Part shown: positions 8,341-17,172 of the stretch, piece after piece
Numbering within the stretch: the first letter of the stretch is position 1
How the letters are laid out: each line of letters begins with the position of its first letter
Source of the DNA: Alphaproteobacteria bacterium
GTDB taxonomy: Bacteria; Myxococcota_A; UBA796; GCA-2862545
Reading direction: 5' to 3'
Assembly: GCA_020632925.1 (NCBI GenBank)
Contig: JACKER010000019.1
Span: 1-64,000 of the forward strand
Length of the DNA stretch: 64,000 bases
Notes under the pieces: generated by a model
Databases searched by the model: none
What the model saw: only the letters and a program-made list of their open reading frames with translations
Told to the model about the DNA's origin: nothing
Translations under genes and position numbers: made by a program

Positions 8341-9171
8341 TCAGCGGCCGAAGTGCTCCTCGAGCCACTTCTCCTGCGCCTTGTAGTTGTCGTCGATGCC
8401 GGCGCGCGTGGTCCCCGCCACCACGTCATCACTAATCGAGATGCCGAGATCGGTCTCGGACCACAGCGCGAGCAGGCGGAGCGTGCCGCCGTCGCGGGGG
8501 ATCCAGACCTCGATCGTGTAGCTCTGCCAGAGGGTGGACTTGCCGTCCTTGCCGTCGAAGGAGTCGTCCTGCCAGCTGCGGCCGACGAAGGCCCAGCGCG
8601 GCTGCCCGGGGTTGGTCGGCTCCTCCCCCACGGGAACGTCGGCCGGGTCGGGCAGCCCGAGGTCGATCCAGCGGAAGTCCTTGAAGAAGGAGGTCTCGAC
8701 CTCCATCAGGAAGTTCTCCTTCACGAGGTCGTTGAAGGTGTTCATCCGGTCGCAGCCACGGTCCTCCCAGCAGTCGCCACCGCTCAGGAAGGTCCGCTCG
8801 AAGTAGTTCGGCGAGTACGGCTCCACCGCGGTCTGGTCGGTCAGCACCTGGATGGCCGCGGCGTCCTCCGGCGGGAACGCCGACAGCCCCACCAGCGCGA
8901 CGGGGATGCAGGCCTCGGGGTCGCGGTCCGGGTGGTCGAGGTTCGCGATGTCGTCCTCGGTCAGCGGGTCGGGGGCGAGGGCGCGGTCGTTGCTGCTCTT
9001 CGCCGTCGGATCGATGTTCGCGTCGATGTTCCGCTCGAGCTCGCGGAGCGCGAAGGCCAGCTCCACCTCGGGATCGTCGAAGCCCACGAAGGCCTGGTGG
9101 ATCGCGTCGTTGAACTCGGGGTTGCCGGGCTCGGGGGCCCGCGCACAGGCGAGGAGGGTGGCGAGGATCAT
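8341..9171 (-). CDS. Lipoprotein, unknown function
   Basis: 276 residues starting MILATLLAC, a nine-residue signal with Cys 9 as lipobox cysteine. The mature protein is acidic with a helical N-terminal half (DPEVELAFALRELERNIDAN) and a mixed C-terminal half containing WQSYTIEVWIPRD and two cysteines (DCWEDRGC). No recognised domain. It lies 10 bp downstream of the large kinase gene on the same strand (AGGAG ribosome site in between) and is probably cotranscribed, so it could be an envelope output or sensor partner of that kinase (inference). Confidence 0.75.
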   Translation of the reverse strand: MILATLLACARAPEPGNPEFNDAIHQAFVGFDDPEVELAFALRELERNIDANIDPTAKSSNDRALAPDPLTEDDIANLDHPDRDPEACIPVALVGLSAFPPEDAAAIQVLTDQTAVEPYSPNYFERTFLSGGDCWEDRGCDRMNTFNDLVKENFLMEVETSFFKDFRWIDLGLPDPADVPVGEEPTNPGQPRWAFVGRSWQDDSFDGKDGKSTLWQSYTIEVWIPRDGGTLRLLALWSETDLGISISDDVVAGTTRAGIDDNYKAQEKWLEEHFGR

Positions 9172-9181
9172 GGGGTCGCTC

Positions 9182-12100
9182 CTATCCGTGTTCGCCAGGC
9201 GGCGCGTCGGGATTCGAGGGGTCGTCCGCCCACGCGGACATCCTCGCGGCGAGCTCGCGGTCCCGTCCGATCACGCGTTCCGCTGCGTCCGCCAGGACCA
9301 CCTTCTCGTCCACGTCCAGGGGCAAGGCGGGCTCGATGGTGACGAGCGCCTGCCAGCGCTGACGAACCATGTCGAGGTCCGAGGACAGGGTTGCGAGGCC
9401 GACCTCGAGCACGCCCAGCGGCCTGCGCCAGAAGGGGTTGCGTGCCGCCTCGTGGCCGGCATCGAGCCACCGTCGGACCCCGGCGACATCCCCGCGCTTC
9501 ATGGCGTTGAACGCCAGGTTGAAGTAGACCGACACGTCCTCCACACCCAGGATGTCCGTGAGCTCCGCCGCGCGACGGTTGAGGCTGTCGGAGCGGTCGA
9601 GGTCTCCAGCCATGCGGGCGGAGTCGCCGGCCAGCACCAGCAACGAGCTCCCCGCGAAGAGGTAGCCCTCGCGGACGTACCCTTCCGCCGCGGCCTCGAG
9701 CACCTCGGCGGGCTCCGGCTGGCCGAGGGCTCGACGGAGGTGGGCTTCGCGAGCCCGGACCAGCGCGTGCAGTCGGGTCGACGCGCGAGCGTCCGCGATG
9801 GCACGGAACGCCCGGAGCGCGATCAGCGCGTCGTCGTACCTGTGGTGGGTGGTCCATGCCTGGACCAGGATCTCCAACCCGAACGCCACGGGGAGCTCCA
9901 GGGGCGCCGTCCCGAGCAGGAGCTGCGCGCGCCCGGCGTGGAGGTCGAACCGGGCGGGATCGCCGTGCATGGCCAGCATGGCGTGCGCCACGCCCTCCGC
10001 GACGGGCCAACCGAGGCGCTGCGCCTCCACCAACGCCAACGACGCCATCTCCGGGAGCGCCGGCCCCTCCTCCGCGCCCTGCAGCGCCCTGGCTGCCAGC
10101 GTCTCCCGATGGGGATGTTCCGGCGGTAGCCCGGCCAGATCCGCCAGCCTCCTGCCGTCGGCGCACAGCCGCGCCAGGCCCATGTATCGCAGCTCGAACG
10201 TCGGATTGTCCGACAGGACGGCCCGCATCGTCCAGGTCAGCGCCCCCTCCACGTCCCCGGCGGCGTCCAGGAGCGAGGCGATGCGGACCGGGTCGGGGTT
10301 CGGCGCCTCCGCGAGCAGCCGGGCGACGGCACCACGCGCGCGCCGGAGCTCGACGGGGTCGGCCCAGGCGAGCACGCCCTCCACGAACGCTCGGTCGGTG
10401 AAGCTCCACCCATCCGGGGTGGTCCGCATGAGCCCCCGCCGGACGAGGTTGTCGGCCAGACGAAACGACGCGACCGACCAACGCACCTCGATCTCCCCGG
10501 GATCGGGTACGTCCTGGGCGCAAGCGGCGACCCAGGCCGCGTGCCGGACCGTGTCCCCCAACACCGCGGCGACCGTCAACAGGCGGCGCATGTCCGCATC
10601 GACACCCGCGAACATCTGCGGGGACACCACGGCGTCATCGAGCGCCACGTCGCCCGCAACGCCCTCGCGCAGGACGAAACCCTCGGTGGAGGGCCGGAGC
10701 GCCTCCCGTGCCACCAGGGCGTCCAGCCGACGCACCAGGCGCCGTGGCCGCCCCTCCGCCCCGTCCACCACCCGGGCGGCCAGGCTCCACGACAGCGGCA
10801 GGAGCTGGTTCACGAGCCGACGAGAAGCGGAGCGCGAGAGGGGCGCGATGCGCACGGTCCGCACCCGCTCGCAGGCCTCCAACGCTCGCAGGCCGTCGTC
10901 GTCGGCCTCGCCTGCGCCGAGCACCAGCAGCAGCGGCATCCCACGCGCGTTGCGGACGGTGCTCCACGCGAACCGCACGGCGTCGGGGGAATGTCGCGCG
11001 TCGTCGAGCCACCACACACCCGCCCGGCCGCGGCTCCGATCGGCGAGGAGACGGCGCAGGGTGCCGCGCCGCGTCGCGTTCTCGGTGACCCGACCCGACA
11101 ACAGGCCCACGACCACTTGGTTGAGCTCGTCGTCCGCCGGCACGTCGACCCGCCCTGGCCGCTCCACGGCGAGAGCGAGCTCGCGTCCGGTCAGACCCTG
11201 GACGCCCACGATCGAGGCGATGCTCCTGAGGAGGGCCTCGTCGGGGGCGTCCTCCGGATGCGCGCGCCCCTCCCACACGCGCGCCATGCCGAGGGTCGCG
11301 GCCTGCTCGCACAGCCACCGGCCGAGGTGGGTGACGCCCGAGCCCGATGGCCCCCGGAGGAGCACCACGTGGGGCATCCCGGTCCGACGCGTCTCCACGA
11401 GCGACTCCCACAGCTCGTCGCGCGTCCCCTCCGGACCGACCGTCTCCCACCTCCGGAGGGGGAAGAGGTTCAACCCCGCCCGCGACAGGGGGTCTGGCAA
11501 AGGCGGGCTCGCGGGACGCCGCCAGTCCCGGGCAGGTGGCGCCACGCCGTCCGCGGCGGGGGAGGGCGAGGGTCCCCACGCCGCGGTGGAAGCGCCCTCG
11601 ACGACCGCACGCGACCACGCCAGCGCGGCCGGTACCTCGCCGGGGAGCTCCGGAAGCGACAGCAGGGCGTACGCGGCGTCCGCGGCGCAACCGTACCGAT
11701 CTTCCGGTCGCTTCCTCGTCAGGCGCGCCACCCACTCGTCGACGCCCGCCGGGACCGGCAGGCGCGGGGTGAGCGGCGGGAACGGTCGGGTCGCGTGCGC
11801 CGCGAGCGCGCGCAGCCCCTGGTCGAAGGGGTATCGACCGCAGAGGAGCCGGTAGGCGGTGCAACCGAGGGCGTACAGGTCGGTCCACGGCCCGAGCGCC
11901 CGAGGGTCGCCGTCCACCTGCTCGGGGGCTGCGGTGGCGGGCGTCCCTGCGCCCGGGAGGTTCTGGTCCGTCCCGACGAGGTGGGCGATCCCGAAGTCGG
12001 CGAGCTTCACACCGGGCCGAAGGTCGGCCGGCCCGGCGAGCAGGACGTTGGCGGGCTTCAGGTCGCGGTGGATCACGCCGCGGGCGTGGGCGTGGGCCAG

Positions 12101-12469
12101 GGCGTCGAGCACGGCGAGCAACAGCACGCGGATCGCGGCCCAAGAGAGTCCGTCCGCCAGCGACCGGAGGTCACCCCCCGACGCACGCTCCAGCGCCATC
12201 CACGGGGTGCCGGCGACCGGACCGCCCTCGAGGTCGTGCTCCACCGTGCCGAGGTCGAGCACCTCGATGACGTGGGGATGCCGGAGGCGCGCGTGCGCCC
12301 GGACCTCCTCCTGGAACCACCGATGCGCGTCCTCGGTCTCGAGGTGGACGAACTTGAGGACGACGGGCGTGCGGTCGTGCCGCGCCTGCCACACCTCGCC
12401 CATCCCGCCACGCGCGAGCCGGGACTCCAGGCGATACGGCCCGACCCGCCCACTCCCGGAGCCACTCAC
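9182..12469 (-). CDS. Ser/Thr protein kinase fused to AAA-type ATPase and helical sensor region
   Basis: 1,095 residues. The GTG at 12469 is preferred because GGGAGG lies at proper spacing; a GTG two codons upstream is too close. Residues about 12-275 form a Hanks-type kinase: glycine loop ARGGMGEVW, lysine in VVLKFVH, HRDLKPANVLL, DFGIAHL and an APE motif in TAAPEQVDG. Near residue 370 a P-loop GPSGSGVT starts a STAND-like ATPase, followed by winged-helix and TPR-like helices to the end. This is the architecture of myxobacterial kinase-ATPase regulators. Cytoplasmic, no membrane span. Divergent from a small lipoprotein only 37 bp away. Confidence 0.9.
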   Translation of the reverse strand: MSGSGSGRVGPYRLESRLARGGMGEVWQARHDRTPVVLKFVHLETEDAHRWFQEEVRAHARLRHPHVIEVLDLGTVEHDLEGGPVAGTPWMALERASGGDLRSLADGLSWAAIRVLLLAVLDALAHAHARGVIHRDLKPANVLLAGPADLRPGVKLADFGIAHLVGTDQNLPGAGTPATAAPEQVDGDPRALGPWTDLYALGCTAYRLLCGRYPFDQGLRALAAHATRPFPPLTPRLPVPAGVDEWVARLTRKRPEDRYGCAADAAYALLSLPELPGEVPAALAWSRAVVEGASTAAWGPSPSPAADGVAPPARDWRRPASPPLPDPLSRAGLNLFPLRRWETVGPEGTRDELWESLVETRRTGMPHVVLLRGPSGSGVTHLGRWLCEQAATLGMARVWEGRAHPEDAPDEALLRSIASIVGVQGLTGRELALAVERPGRVDVPADDELNQVVVGLLSGRVTENATRRGTLRRLLADRSRGRAGVWWLDDARHSPDAVRFAWSTVRNARGMPLLLVLGAGEADDDGLRALEACERVRTVRIAPLSRSASRRLVNQLLPLSWSLAARVVDGAEGRPRRLVRRLDALVAREALRPSTEGFVLREGVAGDVALDDAVVSPQMFAGVDADMRRLLTVAAVLGDTVRHAAWVAACAQDVPDPGEIEVRWSVASFRLADNLVRRGLMRTTPDGWSFTDRAFVEGVLAWADPVELRRARGAVARLLAEAPNPDPVRIASLLDAAGDVEGALTWTMRAVLSDNPTFELRYMGLARLCADGRRLADLAGLPPEHPHRETLAARALQGAEEGPALPEMASLALVEAQRLGWPVAEGVAHAMLAMHGDPARFDLHAGRAQLLLGTAPLELPVAFGLEILVQAWTTHHRYDDALIALRAFRAIADARASTRLHALVRAREAHLRRALGQPEPAEVLEAAAEGYVREGYLFAGSSLLVLAGDSARMAGDLDRSDSLNRRAAELTDILGVEDVSVYFNLAFNAMKRGDVAGVRRWLDAGHEAARNPFWRRPLGVLEVGLATLSSDLDMVRQRWQALVTIEPALPLDVDEKVVLADAAERVIGRDRELAARMSAWADDPSNPDAPPGEHG

Positions 12470-12506
12470 GGCCACCTCCCGATCGATCCGGTGCTATCGT
12501 GCACCG

Positions 12507-12728
12507 ATGCGCATCCGGACCACCACCATCGTCTCGACCTGGCTCGCAGCGACCGCCAGCGGCTGCGTCTCCTTCGATGGCACGGGGACCGATACCTCGC
12601 CCGGCACCCGGACGTCCGGGACCGAGGAGACGCATCACACCGGCCAGCCCACCTCGGAGACCGCCCAGACGCACGAGTCGGGGGTGGTGGGGACGGAGCG
12701 CACCTCCACCGGGGACACCGGGCCCTGA
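12507..12728 (+). CDS. Small lipoprotein with Thr/Gly/Ser-rich tail
   Basis: 73 residues, MRIRTTTIVSTWLAATASGC, a conventional signal with lipobox Cys 20, followed by a Thr/Gly/Ser-rich low-complexity tail (for example FDGTGTDTSPGTRTSGTEE). A -10-like TATCGT at 12495-12500 would place the transcript start at or next to the ATG, so the message may be leaderless. The stop TGA overlaps a CTG from which the downstream dioxygenase reading frame appears to begin. Short and compositionally biased, hence only moderate confidence. Confidence 0.55.
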   Translation: MRIRTTTIVSTWLAATASGCVSFDGTGTDTSPGTRTSGTEETHHTGQPTSETAQTHESGVVGTERTSTGDTGP

Positions 12729-13942
12729 GCGACCCGCTCCTCCCGCTCTTCGAGGGTCTCGGAGCGCGGGACCTGTTCGCACGCGGCGCGTTCACGGTGA
12801 CCCACGGCGCCCTCGAGCGCCTCCCGGCCTTCTTCCGAACGGGCCTGCTCCAGGACGCAACGCACCTCTGCCGCCACTACGCGGGCAACCTGCAGGTCGC
12901 GGGAGGCGACCAGGTGGGCGGCGTGCAGCAGGCGGTCGGGCGTGTCCCCGCCAGTCGGATGCTCGATCTGGGCCTCACCGTCGTCTTCGACGACCTCGTC
13001 GGCTCGGTGCCGGAGGCGGGCGCCTGGTTGCGCGCGCTCGAGGGCGCGCTCGGCCTGCCCACGTGCTCACGGATGATGGCGTTCGTGAACGCGCCCGGAT
13101 CGGGGCTCACACTCCATCACGATCGCTACGATCAGCTGCTCATCCAACTCGAGGGGACGAAGACCTTTCGATGGCGGGCGTCGGGTCTCGAGCATCCGGA
13201 CCTCCGATGCAGCCACGGGGACCTCCCAGCGGCAGCGTTCGGCGCGTCCTATGCCGACGGCTTCCCACCCACGCCGGAGTCGGTCCTCGCGGACACACAC
13301 GAGGTCCGACTCCACCCCGGCAGCGTCCTCTTCCTCCCCGGCGGGACGTGGCACACCACCGCGAAGCAGGACGAGCGCGCGATGTCCGTCGCCGTCATCG
13401 TCGAGGCCCCCACCGCCGCGGACCTGTTCCTGAGCTGTGTCGCCGCGCAGCTCGAGCAGCTCCCGGCCTGGCGGAAGCGGGTGTATGCCGACCCCGACCT
13501 GCCGGCGCTGGTGGCTGGGCTCACGCCTCACCTGGCCGAGCTCGACCTCTCGCTCGCGCTCGCCACCTGGCAGCTCCGCCGGTCCTTCACCTCCGACACC
13601 CAGGCCCCACCGACGGGGATCCGCTGGCCCCGATACATCCGCCTGCCCTACGCGAAGGTCTCGACGCGCCCCACGGACGACGGTGAGGGCCTCCTGGTGC
13701 GCGTCGTCTGCGGGGCCGGGACCTACGTGCACGCCGACACGACGCTGGGCACGTTCCCGGAGGCGGGCGCGGTGATCGCGTGGATCGCGGGCTGCACGAA
13801 GGCCTTCGCCGTCAGCGATCTGACGGCCGCGTTCCCTGCGATCCTCGAGGAGGAGATCGACGGGCTGCTCGACGCGCTCGGTCAGGCGAGGTTCATCCGA
13901 CCCGTCCCGGGCGGGCGACCTCGCGAGAGCTACAGTCCGTAG
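12725..13942 (+). CDS. JmjC/Cupin_4-like 2-oxoglutarate-Fe(II) dioxygenase, probable CTG start
   Basis: 405 residues. The domain carries the iron ligands HxD (in LHHDRYDQLL) and a distal His in LFLPGGTWHTT, with TKTFRW between, as in ribosomal-protein hydroxylases of the Cupin_4 class. The frame is open upstream but holds no ATG, GTG or TTG before the domain; the CTG at 12725 overlaps the lipoprotein stop (CTGA), matching the overlap style used elsewhere here. The next GTG, near 12793, would remove the conserved-looking start LLPLFEGLGARDLF. The reaction would be oxygen-dependent hydroxylation of a protein or small molecule. The 3' end overlaps the convergent gene by 13 bp. Confidence 0.75.
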   Translation: MSDPLLPLFEGLGARDLFARGAFTVTHGALERLPAFFRTGLLQDATHLCRHYAGNLQVAGGDQVGGVQQAVGRVPASRMLDLGLTVVFDDLVGSVPEAGAWLRALEGALGLPTCSRMMAFVNAPGSGLTLHHDRYDQLLIQLEGTKTFRWRASGLEHPDLRCSHGDLPAAAFGASYADGFPPTPESVLADTHEVRLHPGSVLFLPGGTWHTTAKQDERAMSVAVIVEAPTAADLFLSCVAAQLEQLPAWRKRVYADPDLPALVAGLTPHLAELDLSLALATWQLRRSFTSDTQAPPTGIRWPRYIRLPYAKVSTRPTDDGEGLLVRVVCGAGTYVHADTTLGTFPEAGAVIAWIAGCTKAFAVSDLTAAFPAILEEEIDGLLDALGQARFIRPVPGGRPRESYSP

Positions 13943-15060
13943 GCGCGACGCACCTGCGCGAGGGTCCCGGCGGGTGCGTCGACCTCCTCGAGCAGCGCGA
14001 GGGCGCGGCGGACCGTGTCCTCGTCGAACGCCCCCTTGGCGATGCGTTCGGCGAACTTCGCGCGAGGCCTGGTCTTCGACAGGGACTTCGCTGGGGGGAG
14101 CTCGTCGAGATGGGCGTCGCCGAAGCCGCCCCCGGCGAGGTCCTGCGCCCGCTGGTCCCACTCCGCGAGGAGCTCGACGGCGGCGGGCTCGTCGCGGCGG
14201 GCGAGGGCCTCCCGAACCGTGGGCTCGTCGCCCGCCAGCCGTACCCAGGACCAGAACGCGTCGGTCACGCCCGGACAGGCGAGGCCCGCGAGCGCGACGT
14301 CGACGACGGGGAACGGCAGGTCCAGACCCTGCTCGACCAGCGCCTCGCGTGCTCGTCCGACCACCTCCCGGGCCGGCCCCGCCTGCGTCAACACCATGGG
14401 CCAGCGGAAGCGACCCGTCTGCATCGCCGTGTCGTCCGCGTTGTACGCCTGGCCGACCATCCCCCACCGCCCGTCCGCGAGGAGCACCAACAAGTGCTCG
14501 CCGTACCAGACCGGCAGCCGCACCACCGGACGGACCTCGACCGGGGTCCCGTGCGGATCGGGCCAGGTATCCGTCGTCGCCACCGGGCCGGATGGCGGGC
14601 CGAAGGCGGCCACGAAGCGCTGGTGCCGTCGGTGCTCGGCCGACGCGAGGCGTGCCCGCGCCCGTCGCAGCGCGTCGGGCTCGCCGGGGGCCGGAAGGGA
14701 CGGGTCGACCGGACGTACCGGCCAGGTTCCCGTCGCGCTCCAGCGAGGACCGGGCTCGTCGGGGACGCGTCGGGCGAAGGGCCACACGGCGACCTGCACC
14801 GGCACGATGTCGTGCACGGCCTGCACCGCACGGCGGAGGCGCCGCACCAGCGCGTCCACCTCGAGCGGCCGATCGGCATCGGCCCACACCACCCCGAACG
14901 GGCCGCACAGCTCGGTGAGCGTGGTCGCGGCGAGCGCCTCGAGCTGCGCGTCGGTGGGCGGCGCCTCGAAGCGGACCTCCGCCCAGGCGGGCAGCTCCTG
15001 CGGATCGACCTCGTGCGCCGCCGGCCGCTGATCTTCGCGCTCGAAGCCCACCCACCTCAT
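13930..15060 (-). CDS. Conserved-looking protein of unknown function
   Basis: 376 residues from the ATG at 15060 (MRWVGFEREDQ). No signal peptide or membrane span. The N-terminal half contains a small alpha/beta domain (TLTELCGPFGVVWADADR) and the C-terminal third is helical and basic (SLSKTRPRAKFAERIAKG, then TVRRALALLEEVDAPAGTLAQVRRAYGL), which resembles a SAP- or HEAT-like DNA-binding tail. I do not recognise a family. Convergent with the dioxygenase gene, with a 13-bp overlap of the 3' ends. Confidence 0.65.
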   Translation of the reverse strand: MRWVGFEREDQRPAAHEVDPQELPAWAEVRFEAPPTDAQLEALAATTLTELCGPFGVVWADADRPLEVDALVRRLRRAVQAVHDIVPVQVAVWPFARRVPDEPGPRWSATGTWPVRPVDPSLPAPGEPDALRRARARLASAEHRRHQRFVAAFGPPSGPVATTDTWPDPHGTPVEVRPVVRLPVWYGEHLLVLLADGRWGMVGQAYNADDTAMQTGRFRWPMVLTQAGPAREVVGRAREALVEQGLDLPFPVVDVALAGLACPGVTDAFWSWVRLAGDEPTVREALARRDEPAAVELLAEWDQRAQDLAGGGFGDAHLDELPPAKSLSKTRPRAKFAERIAKGAFDEDTVRRALALLEEVDAPAGTLAQVRRAYGL

Positions 15061-15110
15061 GCGCCCACGTCTACCACGGTGAGGTAGCGTCACAACACGG
15101 GTGGTGACCG

Positions 15111-15629
15111 ATGATGATGCTGTGGATGTTCGGATGCTGGAATCGGGACCCGGATCTCGTCGAGATCGCAGTACCCCGGACGGATCTGGCTCCCGGGCAC
15201 GTCATCTCGGCGGAAGACCTCTACCCGTTGTCGACCGCGGCCGAGCTGCTCGGTCGAGACACCGTCCTGCGTTCGACCGACCTGGTGGGGCGCTCGGTGG
15301 TCGCCCGACTGCTGCGGTCCGAGCCGGTCCGAGCCGAGCGCCTGGACGCCGCCCCGAGCGCCACGTGGACGGCGAGGACGCGGCTCGTGTCCGACGCCGA
15401 CGACGTCGCCCTGGACGTCGTGGTCACGACCCGCGACATCGAGGCCGGGCAGGTCATCACGGAGGGTGACGTCCAGACCATCCGCGCGCGTATCCCGTAC
15501 ATCCCAGAGCACGTGTTCCTGTGGGAGCGGCGCGTCGTGGGTCAGACCGCCTGCGATCGAATGCTCGCGGACGAGGTCGTTCGCGTCGAGCGACTCATCG
15601 ATCCAGTCACGTCGGCCTGCGTGCATTGA
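15111..15629 (+). CDS. Lipoprotein with two tandem SAF domains
   Basis: 172 residues; an in-frame TGA at 15105 fixes the start at the ATG at 15111. The signal MMMLWMFGC is only nine residues. Two copies of a SAF (CpaB/FlgA-like) motif follow: VPRTDLAPGHVISAEDL with DLVGRSVVARLLRSEPV, and VTTRDIEAGQVITEGDV with VVGQTACDRMLADEVV. SAF domains in CpaB and FlgA act in periplasmic assembly of pili and flagella and can bind peptidoglycan or sialic-acid-like ligands. Here there is no secretin or pilus gene nearby, so it is an orphan envelope protein with one pair per lipoprotein. Confidence 0.8.
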   Translation: MMMLWMFGCWNRDPDLVEIAVPRTDLAPGHVISAEDLYPLSTAAELLGRDTVLRSTDLVGRSVVARLLRSEPVRAERLDAAPSATWTARTRLVSDADDVALDVVVTTRDIEAGQVITEGDVQTIRARIPYIPEHVFLWERRVVGQTACDRMLADEVVRVERLIDPVTSACVH

Positions 15630-16020
15630 GTCGGGGCGGGCACCGTCGCCACCCGCCAGTTCGTGACCGCAGTTTGCGGGCGACCTGGGACGGGGAACCG
15701 ACGGCGGTGGTGAGCTCGGTCCAGCACCACCTCGCCATGCACTCCATGAGGTAGCCGCTGGCACAGCCGACATCGAGGAACGTGCCGGGCAGCATCGCGT
15801 CCGCCAGCAGACTCCTCGCGCGCTCGAAGCTCGCCGCATCACCACTGCGGCCCGACTGCGCCCACGGCGTGTCCGCAGCGAGGTAGCGTGGCGTGATCCA
15901 GGCGGCGACGCGGCGATACCACTCGGCCTCGTCGATCGCCCCCGCCGCCAACGCCGCCTCGACCTCCTCGAGCAGGTGTGCGGCGCCGTCCTTCGCCAGC
16001 GCGATGGGTCGTTCGCTCAT
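15607..16020 (-). pseudogene. Truncated SAM-dependent methyltransferase joined to a gene remnant
   Basis: The ORF starts MSERPIALAKDGAAHLLEEV and reaches the SAM-binding motif I, GTFLDVGCASGYL, at about residues 82-94. Right after this (MECMARWC) the sequence becomes a copy of the N-terminus of the gene at 19192-19941 (WTELTTAVGSPSQVARKL here, WTELTAAVGSPSQVTRKL there) and then runs out of frame. Motifs II and later of a methyltransferase are missing, so the gene is broken by a recombination junction near 15725. It may still yield a short protein, but a functional methyltransferase is unlikely. Confidence 0.75.
15633..15725 (-). pseudogene. Internally deleted remnant of the gene at 19192-19941
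   Basis: Positions 15633-15669 match 19343-19379 base for base over 37 bp. Positions 15669-15725 match 19869-19925 with four visible mismatches. The two blocks lie at opposite ends of the intact gene (a C-terminal part encoding VTNWRVATVPAP and the N-terminal part) but are adjacent here, in the same orientation, so about 490 bp of the gene has been deleted. Together with the intact copy this makes same-orientation repeats around a 3.6-kb island. Confidence 0.85.
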
Positions 16021-16111
16021 CCACCGACGATAGCGCGGATCCCGGACGTCGCCGGGACGTCAGGTTGGGAGCGGCACGGTGATCGTCGTCCCCCGGTCAC
16101 ACCGCGCACCA

Positions 16112-16798
16112 TCAGCGGTCGATGGTCACACTGACGGTCTCCACACGCCGCCGGACGGACGGGGCTGGCGCCAGCGTCTCGAACGCGGACATGACACATC
16201 TCCGCTGGTCCCTGGAGATGCCGTCGGCCTCGATCGACGAGACCGTCAGCACCTCTCCGGCCAGCTCCGCCGTGATCCGCAGCGGACAGTGATGGAGGAC
16301 CGGGCACTCGGGGATGGTGGAGATCGGACGTCGGCAGGCGTCGAGATCGAGGGCCTGCACCAGCGGCAGGAGCCGGCTCGCGACACGTGGCCGAGCTTCG
16401 ATACGCGGGTTCGGAAGTCTCACGGGTCCAGTGGGACAGTTGCAGGTGGGAACGTTCAGGAGCAGCTTCTCCGGGGAAGCTCCCGGGAGCGTGAGCGTGA
16501 GCGTGGCCGATGGAGCGTTGCCGCGGAGGATGCCGGGCAGGAATCCCGGTGCCTCCACACGGAGACCGTCGATCCGGTCGTGCGCCACCCGCCCGTCCGC
16601 GTCCGTCACGGTCTCGAACACATCTTCGAAGGACTCGCCCTTCGGACCCACATACACGAACACCCTGGCTCCGCCGACCGGGGCCCCGACCTCGTCCAGG
16701 ACCAGGACCTCGGCGGCGCGCGCGCTCATCGCCCAATGCGCCCCGATGGCGACCAGGAGCGTAAGGGCCCCTCGACGAGCGTGTTCGCTCAGACCCAT
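16112..16798 (-). CDS. Secreted protein with Ig/CNA-B-like N-terminal domain, Cys-rich C-terminus
   Basis: 228 residues from the ATG at 16798. The signal peptide is LTLLVAIGAHWAMSARA. The first domain (VLVLDEVGAPVGGARVFVYVG, DVFETVTDADGRVAHDRIDG) is a carboxypeptidase-regulatory or CNA-B-like beta sandwich. The C-terminal half has paired cysteines (TCNCPTG, ACRRPISTIPECPVLHHCPL) and a final domain with RDQRRCVMSAFETL that resembles an AgmX-type C-terminal fold. It is part of the accessory island and overlaps the next upstream gene by 10 bp. Confidence 0.7.
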   Translation of the reverse strand: MGLSEHARRGALTLLVAIGAHWAMSARAAEVLVLDEVGAPVGGARVFVYVGPKGESFEDVFETVTDADGRVAHDRIDGLRVEAPGFLPGILRGNAPSATLTLTLPGASPEKLLLNVPTCNCPTGPVRLPNPRIEARPRVASRLLPLVQALDLDACRRPISTIPECPVLHHCPLRITAELAGEVLTVSSIEADGISRDQRRCVMSAFETLAPAPSVRRRVETVSVTIDR

Positions 16799-17115
16799 CG
16801 TACGCGTGCCAGCAGCGGCTTGGCCAGGGCGCGCACGGAATCCCCTGTCCGACCCGCTGATGGGTGCATCGCCAGCGAGATCTCCACCAGTGCGCCTCCG
16901 TCGAGGTCCACGAACCAGCTGAGGATGGAATCCACGCCGTCGGTCCAGTCGAAGCCGCGGGCCGCGCGGTCGCCGATCCGGGCATCGAACCGCTCGGGCC
17001 TTCCCTGACGGACGCGCCGCGCCATGAGCTGCTCCGCGGCGTCCTCTCCACACGGAAGCGCCGGCACCCGAGCGAATCCGAAGACCAACGGCAACACCTC
17101 CGCATCGTCGCCCAT
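16789..17115 (-). CDS. Small protein of unknown function (island)
   Basis: 108 residues from the ATG at 17115; no convincing ribosome site is visible, so an internal GTG at 17091 is an alternative. The protein (VLPLVFGFARVPALPCGE ... ALVEISLAMHPSAG) has no signal peptide or known domain. Its frame is the same as that of the gene upstream, separated by a single TGA at 17173-17175 and 57 bp of open frame, so the two could once have been one longer protein. It overlaps the secreted-protein gene by 10 bp. Confidence 0.45.
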   Translation of the reverse strand: MGDDAEVLPLVFGFARVPALPCGEDAAEQLMARRVRQGRPERFDARIGDRAARGFDWTDGVDSILSWFVDLDGGALVEISLAMHPSAGRTGDSVRALAKPLLARVRWV

Positions 17116-17172
17116 GGCCAGGATGTCCGCCTCATCACTGGCCGCGACGGTCGGGCTCGCAGCCCGGCGGGT

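Noticed and set aside
15607..16020. Intact methyltransferase
   Set aside because: The frame leaves the family after motif I and enters a copy of another gene.
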